This document shows positions 12,581 to 21,826 of a stretch of DNA of 64,000 nucleotides, in pieces. Where the stretch lies: contig JAJEKV010000276.1 in NCBI GenBank assembly GCA_021234155.1, positions 186,001 through 250,000 on the forward strand, given 5' to 3'. The notes beneath the pieces are model-generated. The model was not told the origin of the DNA, searched no databases, and saw only the letters and a list, made by a program, of their open reading frames with translations. The translations under genes and the position numbers were made by a program. Origin of the DNA: Isoetes taiwanensis. Lineage: Eukaryota; Streptophyta; Lycopodiopsida; Isoetales; Isoetaceae. Positions within the stretch are counted from its first letter, which is position 1. Every line of letters begins with the position of its first letter.

Positions 12581-12805
12581 TGTTATGAAATAGAATTGTG
12601 CGGAAAATTGTATTGATATGAGATTAATCCAAAGAGCCTGGATTGTGGCTTTACATAGTGTATGAAGAGGTGTGAGTTGCATCTCTTCATGAATGGACAC
12701 ATTCCACATCATCATGTCCTTTGGCATGGATCGGTGATGTGTACAAGCACAATATCATTTGTGTTTGTTCAGGGAGATTAATCCCTCTATACATTTCTGT
12801 TAATA
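12581..12805 (-). repeat. 3' LTR
   Basis: Runs from TGTTATGAAATAG to CTGTTAATA on the plus strand. It matches 15012-15230 nearly base for base, apart from small indels such as 'ggtgatgtgtac' against 'gtgtat'. Confidence 0.9.
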
Positions 12806-12820
12806 CTCCCCCTTAATCTT
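12806..12820 (-). other. Polypurine tract
   Basis: The minus strand reads AAGATTAAGGGGGAG directly before the 3' LTR, which is the expected position for plus-strand DNA priming. Confidence 0.85.
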
Positions 12821-13425
12821 CATGAACAAACCTTCACATTATCTTCTTCTTGAGACTTTATAGCGGCTTCATATCTTGGAGTCTTCATTGCTCCTTTCCA
12901 TACTTGCAGCTTCATCAATATAAAGATTACCACCATAACGTGGTCTTCACTAATATGTGTGCCACTAAGTATGGGCTTATTCCCAAAATACAAGTTAGAT
13001 GCCACTAGGGTTGTGGACTTACCCTTAACTTTGTAAGCTGCAATACTTGCACTTATCAAAGTCTTTGGAAGCTTACAAGATCAAACTTCCAGAATAACTC
13101 CAACTACTCTTCTCACATACAATGGGTGTGCCATGTACGTATGGCTTTCCCTAACTTCTTCCCCTTTTGATCTTGGGAACTTCCAACAAGATCTCGGTAG
13201 AGAGTTTTGGGCCTTCAGTGAACGTCTTCATCTTCAAGGGTCTAGAAGAGTTATTTCCCTATGGAGTACCACACAGATGTGGCTTTTACATCTTATAGAT
13301 GACCACTAATTCATGGGTTTATGCATCCAAATTATTATGGATGTCCTTTATTACTTTGCAAAATTGAACAACTTAACTGGAGTTTGATGACTCCGGATAC
13401 TCTTGAGCACCAGTTGTGGCTGCTT

Positions 13426-13986
13426 CTAAGAGTTGGCGATATTCATCATCAGTTGCCAAATCTTCATCAGAATTAGGAGTACTTGCTGCTCATAATGATA
13501 TGTAGATTTTTCATGATCAGTTATATCACCGTCATAAGACTCGTCTGCCAGAATAGATGAGTCACTTGAAATTTCTATAATAGAAATTGGAGATGCAGCA
13601 CTCTCATTATTTCCGTTGGGAATTGGAGTGTCCTCATCTGAAGTGATCTCTATGGGACTCTCTTTAATCCGGGGACTATTCAAGGAACGGGGTTCCTTGG
13701 TCTCTCCCCCTGGATGGTGTAAGATGTATACCGGTTGCTGAAGCTCTTGTTGATGCTTAGAGCAATAGTATGAGTTTAAGTCTAGATTAGGATTATGTGA
13801 ATTTAATTCACAATCCATGATTTTAACTCTTTTACTAAAAGTTTTAAAGAGTTCTGGCATGATAATAAATAAATTCTGAGAATACTTCACCTTTCGTTTT
13901 GGAGGAGGTGAGTACTTTGAACATCCTTGAGAGTTCGAAGATTGATTGGAATGAATTTCTTCAGCAGGTCTTTTGCCTTTGTCCAT
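13426..13986 (-). CDS. Serine/acid-rich protein inside the LTR element, possible gag remnant
   Basis: The open frame runs to 14313, but the upstream part looks untranslated, so I take the ATG at 13986 (MDKGKRPAEE), giving about 186 residues. Visible parts are a basic PPPKRK stretch that could be a nuclear signal, a middle with Cys and His, and a C-terminal part with PIEITSDED and SIIEISSDSS. These two are short hydrophobic runs followed by acidic and serine residues, like SUMO-interacting motifs. It has no gag zinc knuckle, protease or polymerase. It may be a relict, a captured gene piece or simply an open frame by chance. Confidence 0.35.
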   Translation of the reverse strand: MDKGKRPAEEIHSNQSSNSQGCSKYSPPPKRKVKYSQNLFIIMPELFKTFSKRVKIMDCELNSHNPNLDLNSYYCSKHQQELQQPVYILHHPGGETKEPRSLNSPRIKESPIEITSDEDTPIPNGNNESAASPISIIEISSDSSILADESYDGDITDHEKSTYHYEQQVLLILMKIWQLMMNIANS

Positions 13987-14999
13987 TGTGATCAGCACCA
14001 AGGAAAACTTTTGAATTATCTTGCTTTCAATATGCTCCGAAATCAGAATGATTGTCTTCTTTAAGGTTTTGAATCTTGAGGAGATGATCAGGATCGTCAA
14101 GAACATTTTTGAAAACAGAGAAGTTTGTAGTGATTTTGTGGAGCAGAGAAGATGAAATTCGTATTTGAAATAGTACTTCAGAGGGCCGGAACCAATGCAG
14201 CTGTTAGGACGCAATTTTTGGTTTCTGGCCACATGGCACGTTTGTGCCAAAAAAAATTTCCTTTCGCGGCGTCTGCGGGTTGCCGCGACCTGTTGTGGAT
14301 CGGCTGGATACAAAGAAGACAGGAAGATTTTTCTTCCTTCTGCTGCCAGTTCTTAGTCATATAACAGCAAGGGTTAAATTCAATTCCTCCAAAGTTAGAT
14401 AGATCCAAATTTTCACCTTTGTGGAGTTTCTTTGTGCATAAGATAGAATGAATCGCTGCACTGCACCTAGTTAGTCCAAAATTTCGGATTTGCCTTCATG
14501 CGTTAGTATGGGGCTTCATTACTCTAGAAATTTGCTGAGGTGTTGCTTCAAGGATCTTGTTCAATTTCCGTCTGCAATTTTCTTCTGCGGCATAATGCTT
14601 CGCAGGGTTATCTCGCTTGGAGATTTTCATGCAATTTTATGCATGACCTTTAGTGTCTTGTTCACTGGAATAACTGCTGAGCATCGTTTGATGGCTTCAG
14701 CATCATTTACGGTCTACACATCCTTCATGGCAGGGGGGATGCCAATTCAATAATTTTATTTTGTACAGAAGCCTTTAGTATTTGCCGCGATGAGCAATAT
14801 GATGATGGCAGCATGATTGCGATGCTTTTTGTGTGCTTGCTTAAGATAGATTTTAAAAAGAAATTAAGATTTGAGTAAACCTTAATTTCTTCCGCATTCT
14901 TGTGTCCAGGATCATTCGCTTCCATTGCTTGGATTGCTTGATGATATTTTCTTGGGCTGCTCTACAAGGCAGCCCTCAATTTCTTTAGCCTTTAACGAG

Positions 15000-15011
15000 G
15001 CTCTGATACCA
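15000..15011 (-). other. Primer binding site (initiator tRNA-Met)
   Basis: The minus strand reads TGGTATCAGAGC immediately after the LTR end, the standard complement of the plant initiator tRNA-Met 3' end. Confidence 0.9.
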
Positions 15012-15230
15012 TGTTACGAAATAGAATTATGCGAAAACTTGTATTGATATGATATTAATCCAAAGAGCCTGGATTGTGGCTTTTCATAGTGTATGAAGAG
15101 GTGTGAGTTGCATCTCTTCATGAATGAACACATTCCACATCATCATGTCCTTTGGCATGGATCGTGTATAAGCACAATATTATTTGTGTTTGTTTAGGGA
15201 GATTAATCCCTCTATACATTTCTGTTAATA
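15012..15230 (-). repeat. 5' LTR
   Basis: Runs from TGTTACGAAATAG to CTGTTAATA on the plus strand. It abuts the primer binding site on the inside and the GAAAT target duplication on the outside. Confidence 0.9.
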
Positions 15231-15235
15231 GAAAT

Positions 15236-15691
15236 TGCAACCATAACAATCCGAAAACGTCTAAATCTTTCGGGTCTGGCAATTATTTCCAATATTATAG
15301 CACGAGTTTGCTGTTGAATTTTGATAATCGGTTTCTTTGTTACAGGGCTCTGGCTTTCACTCCGTACTACTTTGGCTTTAATCTAACTGATTCTCAGCAA
15401 ACACTTGCGTCTTCATACCAAATCAATTGGCTGGATGGTCTTCTTCCTCTATTATTCGGTAAAGTTCTTTTCCAAATTAAAGTTTCCTTTCTTATTACGG
15501 TTGTACTGACTGCAACCAAGAAGTCTTGCATAGCTTGCGAAGGATCTAGGAGCGTTGATTGGCAGGAATTTTATGATTCCTACACTAATTTCTAGGAAAG
15601 AATAAAAACTTGGCTTTGGTATAAGCTCAATCATACGAGGTAAGCTTGCAATCCTTATCTCTTGAATGTAATCTAGGTTAGAGTCAAGTAA
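15236..15691. other. Interrupted older sequence (host of two insertions)
   Basis: Lies between the LTR element and the poly(A) retroposon. A plus-strand frame of 147 codons ends at 15595 without recognised motifs. Together with 12480-12575 and 16723-16870 it formed one contiguous pre-insertion sequence, part of which (RTRIRQMERLFVHDSLSDCVTFRVPDL in two pieces near 16738-16830) looks protein-like. Confidence 0.3.
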
Positions 15692-15708
15692 ACTTGCACC
15701 TCTATTTG

Positions 15709-16353
15709 CCTCTGTTTGAAAGTAGTGATGCAGTGGACTCTTTGGTATCAAGAGGGATTGATCCACTTGGTGGGGAATATATAATGTACCAGTATTACTC
15801 TCCTGGCTTTACACCAAATGCAGTTCGTGCATTAAAGATGCCTTGCTGGTTCTCGTTACCTAATCTTCCTCCTGATCTAATGGCTCATCAATTTCTAGTT
15901 GCAATTGCAACGGGACTTGGGGTTCATATCTTACACTCCATCATGAATGGTTAAAGGATTTGTGTTTCTATGCCTGTGGACTCACCTTTGCCAGATTGTG
16001 TAGTTGTGAAGAGCGGGCCTTGGTATAAGAAGTTGGATCTTAAGTTTCTGAATGGTCCAGAATTAGCCCGTTTATTTCCTGATAAGGAGGCTTTTGCTAG
16101 CTTTCGTCGAGGTACTCGTGCATCTCAGGCATATGTTCAACACTCTTCTCAGGTTCAAGCTCCTACTGTTATTTCTTCATCTATTCATGATCAACCTTTG
16201 CGGTTGTCTTGCATTCCTCGGCTATGGAAGATGCTCTACACACCCGGTTCAATGGTGTCGATCCTTAGCCTTTGTCGGTTTGCAGCTATAGTTCCTACCA
16301 CTCTCCCCGTTGTTGCTTACGCTTCTCATGTTTTACGAGGTTGTTATGGCTGA
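15709..16353 (+). pseudogene. gag/ORF1-like protein fragment (DUF4283-like)
   Basis: Residues before and after the stop at 15952 are in the same frame and form one domain, so a single nonsense change breaks it. The 5' end is lost by truncation at the insertion boundary. It would have been an RNA-binding structural protein of a retroelement. The domain call rests on the pattern W-F-x-L-P-N-L-P ... P-L-P-D only. Confidence 0.5.
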
Positions 16354-16705
16354 TGGTCCTAATCTTGGTGCGCTAAAGAGTCATGGCAACAGGTCAATTG
16401 GAAGAAGGCAGCGAGGAAGAAGTCGGCTATGTCATCTCGCGAGGCTATCCTGCCTCGTTCTATTCAGTGGCATGATAACTTGATGTCTGTTGATGATCAT
16501 TCCGATGTTGTAGAACATGTTGATTGTGATGAGGTCATTAAACGCCTCAAGGTGGCACAAGGAGTACGATTATTATGTACTGTGTTTGGGTGGTTTTGCT
16601 TAGTGGACCATCTTGTCCTCTAGGTTTTGAGTCCCATGTCACAGGTCCCTTGTATCTATCTTGATATTCCTTGATAATAGATTGTCGTCCTTAAAAAAAA
16701 AAAAT
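15709..16705 (+). mobile_element. 5'-truncated poly(A) retroposon with perfect target duplication
   Basis: Flanked by a perfect 17-bp direct repeat, ACTTGCACCTCTATTTG, at 15692-15708 and 16706-16722, and ending GTCGTCCTT plus an A-run. This is the hallmark of LINE-type target-primed insertion. It carries one frame broken by a single TAA at 15952-15954. The first part (PCWFSLPNLPPDLMAHQF) and the second (RICVSMPVDSPLPDCVVV) resemble the DUF4283-like nucleic-acid-binding region found in plant retroelement gag/ORF1 proteins. A diverged antisense copy of the 3' end lies at 30348-30672. Confidence 0.85.
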
Positions 16706-16722
16706 ACTTGCACCTCTATTTG

Positions 16723-17450
16723 TAAGCGCGAGTAGCAAAGAAATTCGTACAAGAATTAGACAAATGGAACGTCTCTTTGTTCATGATTCTTTGTCAGACT
16801 GTGTTACTTTCAGAGTACCAGACCTTTTGAGGCAATGCACTACGTTGAGTTTTAGAACTAGCGTGGACTCCAGATAATGCTTTCTTTCTGGTAGCAGATA
16901 TCTTTTGGCTTATTTGACCTATTGAAACTATGAATTTGAGAAATATGCACCTAAGTACTTTCGTAGGACGCTCATCAAGCTTTCCAATAAATGCTCATGG
17001 ATAAAAAACAGAGCTTTCTTTTTCATATTCCGTTTACATGCTCTGCTGTTGTCAAACTAGAACAGCCTATGGATTTCGCCATTTTTGACATATCTACAAT
17101 AAAATTTTGAAAACTCTGTACCTAGCATTTTTTTTAGGTCACCTTGCAAGCTTTCCAATGGATACCCTTGCTAATAAAATAGAGCTTTGCTTTGCAAGTT
17201 ATGGGTGAAATTGGAAAATAGGTGTATTTCATGCAGTTGTGTTGTGGCTGATATGTTTTGCTATAGGGTTCGTATAGCAAAACAGTAGTTTTCCGACCTC
17301 CATCTCCAAAGGCGCTCAAACCCTAAGGCAGTGGTGCTAGTCACACGTTTTCACTCATAACAGGAGATCCAGAAGTTCGTTTCAGCTGAAATTTGTTGCT
17401 TTGGAAAGCTCTCTTAGCAACCTTTCCGACGGTGTGTGGTATGATCCTGG
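16723..17450. other. No supported gene
   Basis: AT-rich sequence with a protein-like start (see 15236-15691) and then nothing recognisable. Repeated phrases such as 'gctttccaatrgatrc' appear at 16980 and 17150, suggesting an old internal duplication. Confidence 0.4.
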
Positions 17451-20010
17451 TTGGCTAAGTTATTTCTGTCAGAACAGCAATTTTCCGGCCGGTTTGCTCT
17501 TTTGGATTCTGGATTAGGGCTTCACATATTTCCTTGGCTTGCCCTAATTTGTTGGTGGTTTGATTCGAAGTTACGTCTAGGTACCCATGGACTTTGTCGG
17601 GACATCCCCAACCCAACTTCGAGAACCGGACCGGACGGACTTCGAACCACGGTACCGACATGCCCACTTGGGAGCATACAGGCGACCCACCGTGCAAGAG
17701 ACCTAGACCTAGCAGTCAGGCCAAGGGAGAAGCCTCTTCCATGAAGAAGGAGGCTCGTGCAAAGGCTCAAGCGGCAAGCTTCGGCTTTCGGCCGGCCGCG
17801 GTCCGGAAGACCCGGCTTTTTGACCTGAGACTCTAATTCCACAAGGGTGGCACACCAGTCATGCCATGAGAGGTGGGAGACAAACCAAAGGCGATGGTTG
17901 AGGATCACACCACTCGGATCTCACACCTGGCGAAGAGCAACAAGCCTCCGTCCCCAGTGCTTAAAAGCAAGCGGCTATAGTAAAAGCAACAGTTTGCGGA
18001 ACATTGAGGCGGTTTGCAACAATTGCTTGGCGGTATTTAAACTGTTGCGGTTTGAAAGGGGGCGGGGATAGTGATTGACTCTCTGGCTGGCCTCAGGGCA
18101 CAAATAGACACCATCTCTACCGAGATGAAGTTATAATGAAGGACAAGGAGAGAATTGAGCGGGGAGATGGTCACGATATCTCCGTCTTCGATCGGACATT
18201 GGAGATGTCATTGCCACTCGGGGGCATTTCGACAGCACAACAACGAAAGCTAGTTGCTAGAGCGTGCCCTTCCGAGCGTGGTCGCGACAATGGAGATCAC
18301 CTTAACATCGGCAGATGATGTGGTTGCCTCTAGGATGCGAAGTTGGAACATCGTTCCCTTGTTCAAGAGCAAGAGGCACACAAGCTACGAAAAGCTACAA
18401 TCTAACAGGGGAAAGGACTCCATGCCAATGCATACGAGGCCTTGCAAAATTGTGTATCTGAGTTGGAGCGGCCGAAACAATTCCAGCCGGAGCCGAGCTC
18501 TCGGCTTGGGCGGGGAGGCAATCTCGAGGCACCTCACCGCCACCCATGCTCAAGCACCCATCGTAGTGGTCGGTCTAGGCGGGCACCACGGCGCCCTACT
18601 TCACCATTCCCACGCCAACATGACCCTCTGTTCATGGACGGGGCCGGCGCCTTCAACTCCTGAGGCGGCCGGGCGGTACATGCTTTGTCCCAAAGCAAAT
18701 GTTGATCCACGTGAGCTTAGTGAAGCAGACGGAGAGGTCATAATTTGGTGATCCGTGGCCTGCCGAGGAAGAAGGAGAGAATCTCATTCCACCGACTCGG
18801 TGCAGATCATCAATCGTATGACATTGCCTAGGCACGTACATTGCTCGAGCCGCCCGTCATGGTGCTTGGCGTTACGCCTACAATCGTATTGTCATATTCC
18901 ATTAGCAGATATGCAGATGCGGGATGCCATACTACGCCGAGAGGCAAGCAATTGAAGGGAACATCCTTGTATGTGGACCGAGACCTCACCCTGGCGCAAT
19001 ATGAGTCCCTTGACGTGAGCTCACCAAGGTTCGAGGCATCATTTGTCAAGGAGAAGCTGCCGGGGACTAGTTCGAGGCAAGATGCACATTTTCCGCTCAC
19101 CCGAATGTTGCTGCAGACCCTTCCGGGCCATTCACTGCAGCCCCACCTCCTCGATCATGCTCCCCGCGACCTGCGCTCCAGCCCCGCCCTGCTGCCACTT
19201 GCCACTACTCCTCGGTCATATACCACCCCAACTCCCTCTTGCTTCTCACTCTGCCGCCAACCCCCTCTTGCTTCTCACTCTGTCCGCATGACTTCGGTTT
19301 GCTACGCTTCCCACTTTCCCCACAACTCAATCTGCGCATGCCTCTGCTACTAACAAGTAGGGAATGTGCCTTGGGTGGTCTCCTAGAATTGTCGAGATTT
19401 CCCATGGCGGAGGGGGATAGTCTCAACTCTATTCTTTGCGAGATATGGATCTCATCTTCCTCATGGAGACATGGGGAGCCCGGGACCACCCGGGATACCG
19501 ATCTTCTAGGCTATCGGCATTTCTCGGTCTTCAATAGCTGCCCTGAGGCAAGAGGGGACATGGAGGAATTTTTGTTATTACCGGAGTCTTTGGCACGGTC
19601 GGTCTTCACGCACAAGATTGAGCGGAACCAACCCGGTACTTGTGGGTGTGGGTGCACTGTAGTGGCAACCCTCTCTTCTTGGCACGCTTGCTACTTTCCA
19701 CATGCAGAAAGCAACTTTTACCATGCCCCTTTCGGATGTGGGTGGGCTAGCTCCATATGTCGATCTATATGATGACATACAACAACATAAACGGTTGGGT
19801 AATGTGGTACTCCTTGGGGACTTCAATGCACGGACAGGAGTAAAAGCGCCCATGAGACTTGATCCTTTGGCTCGGGGATGTGTTCACGTTGCACCCGTGA
19901 GGAGGCTTAGCCACGAACATCAGATGATAGTCAGGTCACGCGCTTTGGCAGGCAGTTGCTTCTACTATGTGGTGTCTTTGACTTGGTAATTTGTAATGGC
20001 CTGGATTTCA
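17450..20010 (+). mobile_element. L1-type LINE, 5' part only (ORF1 and endonuclease)
   Basis: ORF1-like sequence runs from about 17594. It has a charged N-terminus, helical sequence around 18080-18480 (LAGLRAQIDTISTEMK), and then HNLVIRGLP near 18737, the signature start of the L1 ORF1p RRM domain. Pro/Ser-rich sequence follows (19130-19330). The endonuclease part follows at about 19430-19860, with SSSWR, DLLGYRHFSVFNSCPEARG and the conserved VLLGDFNARTG at 19805-19840, the EEP-nuclease motif containing the catalytic Asp and Asn. No reverse transcriptase follows, so the 3' part is lost. Frames shift many times. Confidence 0.7.
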
Positions 20011-20057
20011 TTGCCATAAAATTTGCATTTTTCTGCACTAGGGACCATTTGCCCTTA

Positions 20058-20216
20058 GCCGAATTAGGTTTCCCTCTTTATCTAATGAACGGAGGCCGAA
20101 TTAGGTTTCCCTCTTTATCTAATGAACGGAGGCTGCAGATCTTTGATCGACCTGAGCTTGGATGTGCTGGGCGGAGGCTGCAGATCTTTGATCGACCTGA
20201 GCTTGGATGTGCTGGG
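20058..20216. repeat. Two adjacent perfect tandem duplications
   Basis: A 37-bp unit (GCCGAATTAGG...) occurs at 20058-20094 and 20095-20131. A 45-bp unit starting CGGAGGCTGCAG occurs at 20127-20171 and 20172-20216. Each pair is identical as far as I can read, which implies very recent duplication or an assembly artefact. Confidence 0.85.
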
Positions 20217-20362
20217 CTCTGCCTGAAACTTTCTGCCACTTAAAATTTAATAAGGACGGTGGACTTTCTGCAATAAAAATCATCTCAAACAGAGCTCTGG
20301 ATCAAAAGTTATGATAAGAAATGTGTTGCCGGCGGGGAAACTGCACTACATCCGCCCTTCAA

Positions 20363-20558
20363 GCCCTTCATGTGCCCATTATGCACCACACACACAAAAA
20401 GAGGTCTTTTGTTGTGAGCCATTGGTTGTTGACCATTGAAAAAAAAGGCTAAAATCAATGGCCCTTCATGTGCCCATTATGCACCACACGCACAAAAAAG
20501 GGCTTTTGTTGTGAGCCATTGGTTGTTGACAATTGAAAAAAAAAGGCTAAAATCAATG
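20363..20558. repeat. 98-bp tandem duplication
   Basis: GCCCTTCATGTGCCCATTAT begins both units (20363 and 20461), and both end with AAAATCAATGG. They differ only by a few substitutions and A-run lengths. Confidence 0.85.
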
Positions 20559-20559
20559 G

Positions 20560-20690
20560 CTCAGAAATGGTGCACTCTAGATGTACGCATTAGTACATCC
20601 ATTTGAATACATCACGAAATCATAGGAAAACCTTAGTGAAAAGCGTACAAAAACACAAAAAAAACCCCCTGTTATTATGCTAGATATTAC
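20560..20690. repeat. Dispersed repeat, copy 1
   Basis: Shares GTGCACTCTAGATGTAC, ATTAGTAC, an A-rich middle and CCCCCTGTTATTATGCTA with 29690-29812, in the same order and orientation. No coding; possibly a miniature element. Confidence 0.7.
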
Positions 20691-20693
20691 TCC

Positions 20694-20903
20694 GGGCAAC
20701 GAGAGCTGTCGGATGGGCATATTTGCTCTTTATTCCAAGATCTGGACCGTACATAGCGATCCTCGTTTGTGGGGTATGCATGTACAAATTTTTGTATACT
20801 GTATATTAAAGTTTGCAAAATACTATAAGGTTTGAGAGAATGTACTTAATGGTGTTAATTTTATACATGTATTGTAAATATATTTTTGGGGCTCTCGCTG
20901 CCC
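20694..20903. repeat. MITE-like inverted-repeat unit
   Basis: GGGCAACGAGAGC at 20694-20706 is matched by its reverse complement with one mismatch at 20891-20903, enclosing about 184 bp of AT-rich DNA. No clear target duplication. Confidence 0.4.
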
Positions 20904-21043
20904 TACGTAATCCCCCGTGTGAATATGCACCCAAACCAAAGGGGGTTTAAGGGGGATTTTAATTTAAATGTGTTAAATACAATGGTTTATGTTAATAATG
21001 TTAATTGTAGTTGTGTGTTGATTGTTATATTAAAAAAAATTTT

Positions 21044-21058
21044 GGGCCCTTCGGGCCC
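21044..21058. other. GGGCCC-TTC-GGGCCC hairpin
   Basis: Perfect 6-bp GC arms with a 3-base loop, in an otherwise AT-rich stretch. Role unknown. Confidence 0.6.
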
Positions 21059-21496
21059 TAACTAAAGCAAACATAGGTAAACTTTATGGGTCTAAACATT
21101 AATTACTAAAAAGCACAATAATATCAAGACAAACAAATAATTTCCATTGCATACCAAGAGTCGCCCAAATATACGCAAACACACCGTTATACAATGGGCA
21201 AGTAGAATCAAAGGCAACTTCAGAATAACTACCAGCGGATACAATAGTGTCATCAGTGGAGCAAGAAGCTGTAAGAGTTTTGGAGTGCATGGTAATCATT
21301 AGTTAAAAAGGGAGAAGATACACAGTAGAGTCCAAGTATTTAAATGTATTGCCAACCCAAATAAATACATTGTATGAACAATAACCATGTCCACTGCACT
21401 CAATGTGATTAAATTAATGTTTCAACCTAATCGTAACAACTTACATTATGTTGTTCAACATCGAAAAAATCCTTTGTACTGCATTGATGTCTATAT

Positions 21497-21536
21497 GGGT
21501 GAAAGTATGCTGGTGGGTAGCAAAAAAACGCGACCC
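21497..21536 (+). repeat. Left terminal inverted repeat
   Basis: The first 12 bases match the right end exactly; the next 28 match with small gaps. Confidence 0.65.
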
Positions 21537-21826
21537 CAGCACCCAGCACCAGCACCCTTCACACTACTTTTTCCACCCTTCACCAATTGAAGTGTAACCT
21601 ATGCTATGCCCGTCACTTCACATAGGGCGTACCCGTTTCAATCATAACCTTCTTACCGCCCACCGTAACTAATGACTGTGACCCGAAAGGGTAGCGAACT
21701 TTGAATTTGTAATTTCGAACCGTGCTCCCCACCTTTTGCTACTCGGCCATATAGCCAGCGGGAAGAAGCTCTAAATTTCAGGATTCACTCCAAGCTTAGT
21801 ATTCCAAAACTCAAACGCCAAAAACT

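Larger units (their letters stand above)
12581..15230 (-). mobile_element. Small non-autonomous LTR retrotransposon (2650 bp)
   Basis: Two near-identical terminal repeats of 225 and 219 bp enclose about 2.2 kb. They are flanked by the perfect 5-bp target duplication GAAAT (12576-12580 and 15231-15235). The minus-strand orientation is fixed by a primer binding site matching the 3' end of initiator tRNA-Met (TGGTATCAGAGC) directly next to the right LTR, and by a purine tract AAGATTAAGGGGGAG next to the left LTR. No protease, integrase or reverse transcriptase is present; the interior holds one serine- and acid-rich frame. It must have moved with enzymes from another element, probably of the Copia type given the short LTRs and the Met primer. 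Confidence 0.9.

Noticed and set aside
13987-14313. N-terminal extension of the LTR-element ORF
   Set aside because: Open but of odd composition, next to the primer site and LTR. More likely untranslated leader.
15152-15595. 147-codon plus-strand ORF crossing the right LTR border
   Set aside because: It starts inside the LTR and crosses the target duplication, so it cannot be an ancestral gene as drawn.
18841-19353. 170-codon plus-strand ORF
   Set aside because: It is a frame through the Pro/Ser-rich part of the LINE ORF1-endonuclease region, without its own features.
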